Positions 8,744 through 15,048 of a DNA stretch of 64,000 nt are shown one piece after another. The stretch is taken from assembly GCA_031082155.1 (NCBI GenBank), contig JAVHLL010000001.1, positions 89,058 to 153,057 of the forward strand, in the 5' to 3' direction. This stretch comes from Thermodesulfovibrionales bacterium. GTDB lineage: Bacteria > Nitrospirota > Thermodesulfovibrionia > Thermodesulfovibrionales > SM23-35. A program made the position numbers and the translations under genes. Position 1 is the stretch's first letter; every line of letters starts with the position of its first letter. The notes beneath the pieces are model-generated. The model was not told where the DNA came from. It was given only the letters and a program-made list of their open reading frames with translations, and did not search any database.

Positions 8744-9632
8744 TTACTTGTCCAAAGGGCTCCGGACGCCGAGGATATTCTTTGTTGCGACGTGAGTATA
8801 GATCATGGTCGTCTGAAGATTGGTGTGTCCCAAGAGTTCCTGAATCGTCCGGATGTCGTAGCCGTTTTCAAAAAGATGGGTAGCAAAACTATGCCTCAGC
8901 GTATGAACCGATGCCTGCTTTGTTATTCCAGCTTTCATTCCAGCGACCTTAAATGCCCTTTGTAAAGCATCATGGGGCCATTAACCGATTGATACCTGAC
9001 ATCCCTGAAACTATTCTGTCAACTTCCTTTACCGACAAAACAACAGGCAACCTCCGCTTCTGCTTTGCCCTAACTGCATTGATTTCACCTTCTATGTTTT
9101 TATCAAACACATGGCGGTAAAGAAAGACAATCGCGTTAAGCGCCTGGTTCTGGGTCGAGGCAGACACTTTTCTTTCAACAGCAAGATAACTGAGAAAATT
9201 CTGTAGATCCTTTCCATCTAAAGAATTGTGATGCTTCCCATCAAAGAAGCCCTGAAACTGACGGAGCCATAGAATATAGGTTTTTTCCGTGCTGTATGAT
9301 CTATGACGAAGCCTTAGCGCTTGTCGCATCTTCTCCTCAATTTCTTTCCAGTCACCCTGATTATCGACTGAAGGCTCACCTTCGCTTATTTGTTTACGGG
9401 TGAGAAAATAACCGTACAACCTCAATGCCCTGTCAGCCTGCTGAACCTGCCAGTCCTCATGCTTTTTTGTTAACCGGCTGAGAAATTCGGCGGTCTGCTC
9501 ATTTGTAAGCGACTGCGTTTCGGGTTTGTCGACAAATCGATAGCAGTCGGAGACCCATTTTACGTAATATGGGGCATTCTTTTTGGGAACTCCTTCCTTA
9601 TCCATTAAGAACTGTTCAAACGATTGCAGCAT
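8744..9632 (-). pseudogene. intI: integron integrase (IntI-type tyrosine recombinase), internally deleted
   Basis: Two fragments of one gene remain. The 5' part (8970-9632, 220 residues) has the SAM-like N-terminal domain (FEQFLMDKEGVPKKNAPYYV) and ends after the family motif LPVVLSVKEVDRIV at [13 protein letters not shown]. The 3' part (8744 to about 8974) keeps [25 protein letters not shown] and the tyrosine in TTMIYTHV plus GVRSPLD, an IntI-like tail. Aligned by eye to IntI1, about 130 residues between RLMA and [12 protein letters not shown] are missing, and the junction (about 8973-8979) also shifts the frame. The lost part includes the first catalytic arginine and the integron-specific patch. 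The protein should be inactive, so the array could move only with an integrase acting in trans. Confidence 0.85.
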
Positions 9633-9645
9633 AATTAATTTATAA

Positions 9646-9673
9646 ATTATAGCGCATGCTATATAATTATCAA
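9646..9673 (-). promoter_or_regulatory. candidate integrase promoter PintI
   Basis: On the minus strand TTGATA (9668-9673), 16 bp, TATAAT (9646-9651) lies just upstream of the integrase ATG at 9632. No LexA-type CTGT-N8-ACAG box is visible near it, so SOS control as in many integrons is not supported. Confidence 0.55.
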
Positions 9674-9731
9674 TAAGAAATTAATCTCTCTATTTTTCAA
9701 GAGGTTAAATCAGCACTCTCTACCATTATTC

Positions 9732-9760
9732 TTGATATATCTTTTGAATTCCCCTAAAAT
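9732..9760 (+). promoter_or_regulatory. candidate integron cassette promoter Pc
   Basis: TTGATA (9732-9737), 17 bp, TAAAAT (9755-9760) lies between the integrase start and the first cassette and points into the array, which is where a Pc is expected. Confidence 0.55.
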
Positions 9761-9789
9761 TATCACAAAAAGACGCATGCGACATAAAA

Positions 9790-9806
9790 AATAATGTTAT
9801 CACTAC
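9790..9806 (+). other. candidate attI site
   Basis: The core-like sequence GTTATCA (9796-9802) lies between the integrase start and the first cassette gene. It fits the relaxed integron core GTTRRRY only partly, so the exact crossover is uncertain. The cassette array begins immediately after it. Confidence 0.4.
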
Positions 9807-9830
9807 AAATAAAATAAGGAGAATAAGATA

Positions 9831-10310
9831 ATGGATGAACAGTCAATGTTTTTCACCTCGACCATTAAGATTATCGAACTTGCTAAATTGATATATAGCG
9901 GACACAAATCTGTTGAAATTAATAAGGAAATTGCCCCACTCCTTCAAATGATTCTCGCCATGGAGGAAAACATCCTGTCTGTAAAGTCTTATATTTCTAA
10001 ATTGGAGGAAGAAAATAAGACGAAAAGCCAAGAATTGGTGAAGTTTTTGAAGTGGGAGGAGACAGAAAAGCAGTATGAGTTGCAAGAGGTCGCTCCGGGT
10101 ATTCGACTTCAAGTCAAAAAAGAAGGCATTAAACCTGAAGAGACACCATATTGGGCCTGCCCCAAGTGCTGGTATGATTTTATAGCAGTTCCTCTCAATA
10201 AAGTACATGATGATTCTTACACGGTAGGTTATCAATGCCCACGTTGTGAGAAGCGTATTTCGTGGTTTACAGGGAAACCATTTCAATATCCTGATAGCGG
10301 AATTGTATAG
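9831..10310 (+). CDS. integron cassette 1: unknown protein with C-terminal zinc ribbon
   Basis: The 159-residue protein has an N-terminal helical part, a probable coiled coil (about residues 40-75, KSYISKLEEENKTKSQELVK) and a C-terminal zinc-ribbon pattern CPKCWYDF...CPRCEKR (about residues 114-143). I do not recognise a family. The ribosome site aaggag precedes the ATG. It is the first cassette, next to the candidate Pc promoter and attI, and is followed by a well-formed attC at 10322-10408. Similar zinc-ribbon unknowns are frequent cassette passengers. Confidence 0.75.
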   Translation: MDEQSMFFTSTIKIIELAKLIYSGHKSVEINKEIAPLLQMILAMEENILSVKSYISKLEEENKTKSQELVKFLKWEETEKQYELQEVAPGIRLQVKKEGIKPEETPYWACPKCWYDFIAVPLNKVHDDSYTVGYQCPRCEKRISWFTGKPFQYPDSGIV

Positions 10311-10321
10311 AGAAGAAACTG

Positions 10322-10408
10322 TGCTAACAAACGCATCCAGCCGAGTGGTAATTTGCCTGTGCCGACTATTCATCGTCTACCCCCCCCGGCTGATGCATGG
10401 CGTTAACC
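10322..10408 (+). repeat. attC site 1
   Basis: The R'' box tgctaac (10322-10328) and R' box gttaacc (10402-10408) bound an 87-bp imperfect palindrome. The arms GCATCcAGCCG and CGGCTGATGC pair perfectly except for one extra C on one side, the extrahelical base that integron integrases use for strand choice. Confidence 0.88.
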
Positions 10409-10430
10409 CGAAAATAATAGAAGACAATAA

Positions 10431-10814
10431 ATGGCAAAACAACCGCTCAGGTTGAAAGTTCGTCTGCCTAAATATGAGGCTCCTCAGAATGAATGGAGAA
10501 AGAAACTTCATGCCAGTATTATGACTGCAATAAAAGACAGTGGCATTGAATACACTACGGATCAAAAGCTGGAACTTCTTATCACGCTTTACCTTGAAGA
10601 TCCATACATAAGATTTCATGATGTGGACAATAGGCTGAAAGACATTATGGATTCCCTTCAGGGACGCATGGGAGGGAGCAAAAAAGAACAACAATTTGAA
10701 CGACTCATACCAAATGATAGTCAGATATACAAAGTCACAATTCGAAAAAAGAAGCCGCCAATTCAAAGCCACGGCTTAGGACACCTTGAAATCAGAAAAT
10801 ATAGAGAAGTATAG
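10431..10814 (+). CDS. integron cassette 2: RusA-like Holliday junction resolvase family protein
   Basis: The 127-residue protein has the RusA pattern DVDNRLKDIMDSLQG (about residues 64-78) followed by IPNDSQIYKV (about 93-102), matching the acidic DxDN...K...D and (D/N)DxQ positions of RusA endodeoxyribonucleases. RusA proteins cut Holliday junctions and usually come from phages. It starts 22 bp after attC1. No attC is visible between it and the toxin-antitoxin pair that follows, so it either shares their cassette or an attC has decayed. Confidence 0.7.
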   Translation: MAKQPLRLKVRLPKYEAPQNEWRKKLHASIMTAIKDSGIEYTTDQKLELLITLYLEDPYIRFHDVDNRLKDIMDSLQGRMGGSKKEQQFERLIPNDSQIYKVTIRKKKPPIQSHGLGHLEIRKYREV

Positions 10815-10870
10815 CCGCCGAAATAAAAATTTGTTAAAATAACATCAAGCGAAGAAAAGGAGTTATCAGG

Positions 10871-11071
10871 ATGAGTAAAATAGATCAAATTGAAAAAGAA
10901 GTTCAAGGATTAAAGCCTGATGAACTTCAGGCTTTTCGGAAATGGTTCTGGGATTTTGACGCAGAGGTGTGGGACCGCCAGTTTGAGAAAGATGCTATGA
11001 CGGGAAAACTTGACTCACTGGCCGAGGCAGCCCTCAAATCGTTTAAGTCCGGTCATTGCTCTGAAATTTGA
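10871..11071 (+). CDS. integron cassette 2: type II antitoxin of RelE/ParE-like module
   Basis: This 66-residue acidic protein (MSKIDQIEKEVQGLKPDEL...) precedes and overlaps a small RelE/ParE-like toxin gene, the usual antitoxin position. The ribosome site aaaggag is well placed before the ATG. The fold is not clear from sequence; similar short helical antitoxins accompany plasmid-stabilisation toxins. The stop TGA overlaps the TTG start of the toxin. Confidence 0.65.
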   Translation: MSKIDQIEKEVQGLKPDELQAFRKWFWDFDAEVWDRQFEKDAMTGKLDSLAEAALKSFKSGHCSEI

Positions 11072-11322
11072 AGCATTTTGCCTCGCCAGAGTTTTGGGGA
11101 CTCTATAGGTCACTTCCGCAGCCTATTCAAGACCTTGCAGATAGAAATTATTCGTTATTAAAAAACGACCCTCGACATCCCTCGCTACACCTGAAGAAGG
11201 CTGGCCGTTTCTGGTCTGTTCGTATCGGCTTACATTATCGTGCAGTTGCTGTTGAAGTTCCCGGTGGGCTGCTTTGGTTTTGGATCGGCAGCCATGAAGA
11301 CTACAATAAACTTATGGGTTAA
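11068..11322 (+). CDS. integron cassette 2: RelE/ParE superfamily toxin
   Basis: The 84-residue protein (FWGLYRSLPQPIQDLADRNY... HPSLHLKKAGRFWSVRIGLHYRAVAVEV... WIGSHEDYNKL) has the compact RelE/ParE pattern: basic middle, RxG-YR core and final W-x-GxHxxY segment, which is seen in mRNA interferases. It starts at TTG inside a TTGA overlap with the antitoxin stop, so translation is coupled. The R'' box of attC2 overlaps its stop codon. Confidence 0.75.
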   Translation: MKHFASPEFWGLYRSLPQPIQDLADRNYSLLKNDPRHPSLHLKKAGRFWSVRIGLHYRAVAVEVPGGLLWFWIGSHEDYNKLMG

Positions 11323-11404
11323 CAACAGCATCGAGCCGTCACGAGTTAAACGTGGTTAGTTTTGCATAGGCATTTCCCGTGCGGCTCATGCAGGACGTTA
11401 TGCC
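11317..11404 (+). repeat. attC site 2
   Basis: R'' ggttaac (11317-11323) and R' gttatgc (11397-11403) bound arms GCATcGAGCCG and CGGCTCATGC that pair with one extrahelical C. Its internal sequence, including GCATTTCCCGTGC, is shared with attC5, so the two sites are relatives. Confidence 0.87.
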
Positions 11405-11424
11405 CAAAATGATATTAATGCAAC

Positions 11425-11454
11425 TTGCTATAAACTACGCCATTGACGTATAAT
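11425..11454 (+). promoter_or_regulatory. promoter of the HigBA cassette
   Basis: TTGCTA (11425-11430), 18 bp, TATAAT (11449-11454). Transcription would start about at the higB ATG (11460), and no Shine-Dalgarno is present, so the message may be leaderless. Confidence 0.6.
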
Positions 11455-11459
11455 TAATT

Positions 11460-11777
11460 ATGGTCATTATCGAGACTCCAATATTCACAAAGCGAATTCA
11501 GGAATTAATACCCGATGACGAATATCGGCTTTTGCAAACTTATTTGGTCAATAGACCTGATGTCGGTAAAATAATACCAGGGAGCGGCGGCCTAAGAAAA
11601 CTACGCTGGTCTGGCGGAGGGCATGGAAAGAGAGGCGGAATCAGAAGTATTTATTATTGGTTCGTTTCTCAGAACATCATTCTTCTTCTTTATGCCTATC
11701 CAAAGAGTGAGCAGGACGATTTGACACAGGAACAACTTAAACAATTGAAAAAGATTGTTGAAAAGGAGTACACATGA
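11460..11777 (+). CDS. higB: integron cassette 3: HigB/RelE-type toxin
   Basis: The 105-residue protein (IFTKRIQELIPDDEYRLLQTYL... GSGGLRKLRWSGGGHGKRGGIR... YAYPKSEQDDLT) matches the RelE-like HigB family, ribosome-dependent mRNA interferases, in length and in the GLRKLRW, GKRGGxR and Y-x-K-x-x-x-D-L-T motifs. The toxin-first order and ATGA overlap with the downstream XRE protein are typical of higBA. The start lies at the expected transcription start, so leaderless translation is possible. Confidence 0.85.
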   Translation: MVIIETPIFTKRIQELIPDDEYRLLQTYLVNRPDVGKIIPGSGGLRKLRWSGGGHGKRGGIRSIYYWFVSQNIILLLYAYPKSEQDDLTQEQLKQLKKIVEKEYT

Positions 11778-12085
11778 AAAAGGAACTATTTGAAGAATTG
11801 CTGGAAAGTGTTAAGCAAGGTGCTGCCATAATAAAAGGCAGAATGAAACCTTTGCGCAGTGTTGAGTTCCCTGAATCCGAAGTTCAGAAGATACGGGAAC
11901 AATATGGTCTTTCTCAAGATAAATTTGCTTCTCTTATGGGAATTAGCGTAGCCACCCTACGCAACTGGGAGCAGGGACGGCGGAAGCCTGAAGGAGCAGC
12001 GCGTGTTTTATTGAGGGTTGCCGCAGCACATCCTGAAGCGATACTGGATATAACACGGCGTCAGAAAATGAGAAAACGGGCATAA
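11774..12085 (+). CDS. higA: integron cassette 3: HigA antitoxin (XRE family)
   Basis: The 103-residue protein has an N-terminal toxin-binding segment and a helix-turn-helix (about residues 43-95, REQYGLSQDKFASLMGISVA..LRNWEQGRRKPEG). It should neutralise HigB and repress the operon. The start overlaps the higB stop by 4 bp. The last codons overlap the R'' box of attC3. Confidence 0.87.
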   Translation: MKKELFEELLESVKQGAAIIKGRMKPLRSVEFPESEVQKIREQYGLSQDKFASLMGISVATLRNWEQGRRKPEGAARVLLRVAAAHPEAILDITRRQKMRKRA

Positions 12086-12168
12086 CAAACAAATTGAGGC
12101 GACAGGGAACAGCCACTGTAGTTTTTTCAAAGGTGGTTGCCCCCGCGCCTCATTTAATTCATTATGCC
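12080..12168 (+). repeat. attC site 3
   Basis: R'' gcataac (12080-12086) and R' attatgc (12161-12167) bound arms GGCATAAC..AAATtGAGGCG and CGCCTCATTT..TTATGCC, complementary except for one extrahelical T. The R' triplet is ATT rather than GTT, a departure that may lower its use. Confidence 0.8.
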
Positions 12169-12202
12169 AGCAATAAATAACAAAAATTGATAAAATTAAA
12201 CC

Positions 12203-12433
12203 ATGCATTTCAAAATAATCGGCGAGATCACAAATATCGAAACCATTGCCGCCGGTCATGGTATAAATAATCTGAAACGACTGAATAGAATTTACGGCAG
12301 CACAAATTGGAGAAAACTAAAGGGGATATGTCGTGTTAAGCTTAATGACGGTTCACTTTTGGATGCAGAGGTGCATTGGTACGAGGGACACGGCATAGGC
12401 AAAAAGGAAATTAAAATCAAGAAATATTTATAA
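12203..12433 (+). CDS. integron cassette 4: small unknown protein, first of a pair
   Basis: The 76-residue basic protein (MHFKIIGEITNIETIAAG... WRKLKGICRVKLNDGSLLDAE...HWYEGHGIGKKEIKIKKYL) is not one I can assign. The K-rich, beta-strand-rich form and the W-R-K-L-K-G core resemble small conserved unknowns I have seen paired with a second short ORF as here. It is followed 10 bp later by the next gene. A toxin-antitoxin role is possible because all other two-gene cassettes here are such modules, but nothing in the sequence proves it. Confidence 0.65.
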   Translation: MHFKIIGEITNIETIAAGHGINNLKRLNRIYGSTNWRKLKGICRVKLNDGSLLDAEVHWYEGHGIGKKEIKIKKYL

Positions 12434-12443
12434 CGGAGAAATT

Positions 12444-12665
12444 ATGAGAAAACATTATATGATTTGTGTCCATAATCGCGGCTATGAAGCATCTCTGGAA
12501 ATCAGGAAAGTATATGAAGTCGTACCGGACAAGAAAGCAGAACAACATCATCAACTCAGGGTTGTAGATGAATCTGGCGAGGATTATTTATTTCCCGAAG
12601 ACTACTTCGCCCCTGTTCGACTCCCTTCTGCAACAAAAGACAAATTAGAACTAACAACGGCATAA
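12444..12665 (+). CDS. integron cassette 4: small unknown protein, second of a pair
   Basis: The 73-residue protein (MRKHYMICVHNRGYEASLEIRKVYEVVPD... LRVVDESGEDYLFPEDYFAPVRLP) looks like a single small beta fold with a conserved-looking V-x-D-E-S-G-E-D-Y-L-(F/Y)-P core. The function is unknown. It is preceded by ggagaa and co-directional with the previous gene. The R'' box of attC4 overlaps its stop codon. Confidence 0.65.
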   Translation: MRKHYMICVHNRGYEASLEIRKVYEVVPDKKAEQHHQLRVVDESGEDYLFPEDYFAPVRLPSATKDKLELTTA

Positions 12666-12732
12666 CACAGCGCTCAACACCGATGCTCATTACGCTCCGC
12701 TTCATTCGCACGGGTTAGCTCAAGCGTTATCT
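12660..12732 (+). repeat. attC site 4
   Basis: R'' gcataac (12660-12666) and R' gttatct (12726-12732) bound arms GCTcAACaCCG and CGGGTTAGC that pair with an extrahelical C and one further mismatch. Length is 73 bp. Confidence 0.72.
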
Positions 12733-12818
12733 GACAAAATAACTTAAGGACACTTGATAAATACATATGATTGATGCATACTATTGCATATATAATATAT
12801 TCATGGAAGGGGAATTTT

Positions 12819-13016
12819 ATGAGGACTACACTCAACATAGAAGACGGATTACTCGACAAGGCAGCAAAGTTGACTGGTATTAAGGAAAAAACGTCCCTTG
12901 TCAGACTTGGGCTTGAAGCACTAATAGCAAAAGAAAGCAGTAAGAGGCTCGCAAACCTCGGAGGGACAGAGAAGAAATTAGAGATGATCCCTCGCAGAAG
13001 ATCAGCAGGCACGTAA
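12819..13016 (+). CDS. vapB: integron cassette 5: VapB antitoxin
   Basis: From the ATG at 12819 the product is 65 residues (MRTTLNIEDGLLDKAAKLTGIKEKT...), matching ribbon-helix-helix VapB antitoxins that start with RTTLNI-DxxL. The open frame extends upstream to 12771, but ggaagggg at 12805-12812 and the family start support 12819. It ends 1 bp before the vapC ATG, so the two are coupled. Confidence 0.86.
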   Translation: MRTTLNIEDGLLDKAAKLTGIKEKTSLVRLGLEALIAKESSKRLANLGGTEKKLEMIPRRRSAGT

Positions 13017-13017
13017 A

Positions 13018-13374
13018 ATGGTTCTTGTTGACACTTCGGTGTGGGTTGAACATCTTCGGTCCGGCAACGTCGGACTCGAAAATCTATTGAATGAAGGCCA
13101 TGTTGTTTGTCATCCGTTCATCGTTGGGGAACTCGCTTGCGGTAATCTCTCAAACAGGTCTGAAATCCTTTCTCTCTTGCAAGCCCTCCCTTTAGTGACC
13201 CATGCAGAACATGAAGAAGTGATGCATTTTATAGAAAATTATTCGCTTATGGGAAAAGGGTTAGGGTACATTGATATGCATCTGATTGTTTCGTCTTTAT
13301 TGACTAAAGTTCCAATTTGGACCCTCGATAAGAAACTCAAAGAGGTTTCTTCAAAGCTGGGGTTAGAGTACTAA
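13018..13374 (+). CDS. vapC: integron cassette 5: VapC toxin (PIN-domain RNase)
   Basis: The 118-residue PIN protein shows the acidic catalytic set: D5 in VLVDTSVW, E in IVGELACG (about residue 40), D in LGYIDMHLI (about 83) and the late D in WTLDKKL (about 104). VapC proteins cleave tRNA or rRNA. It is coupled to vapB and followed by attC5. Confidence 0.9.
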   Translation: MVLVDTSVWVEHLRSGNVGLENLLNEGHVVCHPFIVGELACGNLSNRSEILSLLQALPLVTHAEHEEVMHFIENYSLMGKGLGYIDMHLIVSSLLTKVPIWTLDKKLKEVSSKLGLEY

Positions 13375-13385
13375 TTATCGCGGGC

Positions 13386-13474
13386 AGATAACAACGGCAT
13401 CGACCTGACATGGTTTAAATATGGCTTGGTTTTGGCTAAGGCATTTCCCGTGCAGGTCATGCAAGGCGTTCGGC
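13386..13474 (+). repeat. attC site 5
   Basis: R'' agataac (13386-13392) and R' gttcggc (13468-13474) bound arms GCATcGACCTG and CAGGTCATGC, paired with one extrahelical C. The internal part resembles attC2, including GGCATTTCCCGTGC. Confidence 0.85.
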
Positions 13475-13499
13475 TGGCATTGATAAAGGAGGTATACGC

Positions 13500-14273
13500 A
13501 TGGACATGTGGAAGTTCTTTAACATCACACATCGGGAGCACATTCTCTGCAATCCAATGAGTCTTGAGAAACTTGAAGGGCTTATCACACTTCTGCCTCT
13601 GAAACTTGGGGCACGCGTGCTTGATATCGCCACTGGAAAGGGCGAGTTTCTCATCAGGCTTGCAGAGCGTTACCGACAAATGACAGGGACAGGAGTTGAT
13701 TTCTCTCCCTACTGCATTGCTGATGTCCACAAGAAGCATCAAGAACGTGTTCCGGATGCCCAACTCCATTTCTTGGAAATGGACGGGGCCAAGTATGAGC
13801 CAGAGACCTTAGAGAGCTTTGATCTGGTAGCCTGCATCGGTGCGAGTTGGGTTTATGGCGGGCATCGAGGGACGTTGAACGCGCTGCAGAAGATGGCAGC
13901 CCCAGAAAGTTGGATCGTTGTGGGAGAGCCGTACTGGCGGCATGAACCGGAAAGAGAGTATTTAGAAGCGATCGGAGTGACACGGAACGACTTTGGAACA
14001 CATTATCAGAATGTAGAGGTCGGGCGAGAGCACGGATTGGAAGCGGTCTACACACTCGTAAGCAGCCAGGATGACTGGGATAGATATGAAGGGTTACAGT
14101 GGTATGCTGCGGAAACCTGGGCGAGTGATCATCGGGATGATCCAGATGTGGAGACCGTGCTGAAGCGAGTGCGTGAGAGTAAGACAGCGTATCTGAGGTG
14201 GGGACGAGAAACGCTGGGGTGGGCGATTTATGTGTTCAAGAAAGGGGGGTATAGCACATTTCTAGTTGGCTAA
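13500..14273 (+). CDS. integron cassette 6: class I SAM-dependent methyltransferase
   Basis: The 257-residue protein has the SAM-binding motif VLDIATGKGEFLIRLAERY (motif I, about residues 40-58), an acidic motif II around GTGVDFSPYC and a motif near SFDLVACIGASWVYGG. The substrate is unknown; small-molecule methyltransferases are common cassette cargo. The ribosome site aaaggagg (13486-13493) sits 6 bp before the first ATG, which supports this start over the ATG two codons later. Confidence 0.82.
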   Translation: MDMWKFFNITHREHILCNPMSLEKLEGLITLLPLKLGARVLDIATGKGEFLIRLAERYRQMTGTGVDFSPYCIADVHKKHQERVPDAQLHFLEMDGAKYEPETLESFDLVACIGASWVYGGHRGTLNALQKMAAPESWIVVGEPYWRHEPEREYLEAIGVTRNDFGTHYQNVEVGREHGLEAVYTLVSSQDDWDRYEGLQWYAAETWASDHRDDPDVETVLKRVRESKTAYLRWGRETLGWAIYVFKKGGYSTFLVG

Positions 14274-14352
14274 CGCGCCTTATTGGGCATGCCCATGATG
14301 AGCCAGATGAGAAAAGAGGCATCACCGCCTCCCGGTGAACTTCTCGTTATGC
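14268..14352 (+). repeat. attC site 6 (degenerate)
   Basis: Core boxes ggctaac (14268-14274) and gttatgc (14346-14352) are in the right places and orientation, but the inner arms do not pair convincingly. It may be a hybrid left by deletion between two attC sites, or a decayed site. Confidence 0.45.
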
Positions 14353-14366
14353 CGTACAACAATCAA

Positions 14367-14395
14367 TTGACAGAAACACAAAACCACGGTATGAT
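14367..14395 (+). promoter_or_regulatory. promoter of the MazEF cassette
   Basis: TTGACA (14367-14372), exactly 17 bp, TATGAT (14390-14395) is a near-consensus sigma-70 promoter located inside the cassette, upstream of mazE at 14421. This toxin-antitoxin cassette need not depend on Pc. Confidence 0.75.
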
Positions 14396-14420
14396 ATAAA
14401 GTAATACCGGAGGTTCTTTT

Positions 14421-14663
14421 ATGGGCAAAACAAAAATTGCAATAACATTGGATGAACAGTACATTGATCAGCTGGACACATTTGTTAGTAAACATATTTT
14501 TCAAAATCGCAGCCAGGCTATTCAGGAAGCTGTAAAAGAAAAACTTGCACGGATAAAACGCACCCGTCTTGCAAAAGAATGCGCGAAGCTTGATCCGACC
14601 TTTGAAAAGGCAATTGCGGATGAAGGATTAACCGAGGATCTGAGCCAATGGCCCGAATACTAA
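14421..14663 (+). CDS. mazE: integron cassette 7: ribbon-helix-helix antitoxin (MazE-type)
   Basis: The 80-residue protein (KIAITLDEQYIDQLDTFVSKHIFQNRSQAIQEAVKEKL) has a CopG-like ribbon-helix-helix N terminus with the NRSQAIQEA helix, and an acidic C-terminal tail suited to toxin binding. The ribosome site ggagg is 7 bp upstream. It overlaps the MazF gene by 16 bp. Confidence 0.83.
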   Translation: MGKTKIAITLDEQYIDQLDTFVSKHIFQNRSQAIQEAVKEKLARIKRTRLAKECAKLDPTFEKAIADEGLTEDLSQWPEY

Positions 14664-14986
14664 GGGGTGACATTCGATGGGCCGATTTGAACCCTGTGCG
14701 GGGCCGTGAGCAAGCAGGCCTACGGCCTGTTTTGATTTTAAGCCAAGATATTTTCAATGAACGGTCGGGGACGGTTATTGCCGTGGCTCTAACCAGTCAG
14801 CCTCAAAAAGCAGGATTTCCTCTTACCCTTGAATTAAAAACCTCAAATTTACCCAAAGAGTCATGGGTAAAAATAAGCCAGATTCGGACGCTTTCCGTTG
14901 AGAGAATTGGAAAAATAATTGGAAGAGCTTCTCCTGAGGAAATAGAACAGGTCGTTGACGGACTGAATGAGATAATAGGCCCATAA
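14648..14986 (+). CDS. mazF: integron cassette 7: MazF/PemK mRNA interferase toxin
   Basis: The 112-residue protein shows the PemK/MazF pattern: GDIRWADLNPVRGREQAGLRPVLIL (residues about 7-31), the SGTVIAVALTSQ strand and the WVKISQIRTLSVERIGK segment. These toxins are sequence-specific endoribonucleases. The start lies inside the antitoxin gene. The R'' box of attC7 overlaps its stop. Confidence 0.9.
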   Translation: MARILRGDIRWADLNPVRGREQAGLRPVLILSQDIFNERSGTVIAVALTSQPQKAGFPLTLELKTSNLPKESWVKISQIRTLSVERIGKIIGRASPEEIEQVVDGLNEIIGP

Positions 14987-15040
14987 CAAATCACTCGTGC
15001 GGACTTTGTTTCACTACGCCGCACAGTTCAGTCGTTCGGT
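14981..15040 (+). repeat. attC site 7
   Basis: R'' ccataac (14981-14987) and R' gttcggt (15034-15040) bound a short 60-bp site. Arms ACTcGTGCGG and CCGCACAGT pair with one extrahelical C. Confidence 0.8.
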
Positions 15041-15048
15041 GACAAAAT

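Noticed and set aside
9646-9830. LexA box controlling the integrase
   Set aside because: No CTGT-N8-ACAG-like sequence is visible near the integrase promoter.
10815-10870. attC between the RusA-like gene and the RelE-like module
   Set aside because: No core boxes with pairing arms are present in these 56 bp.
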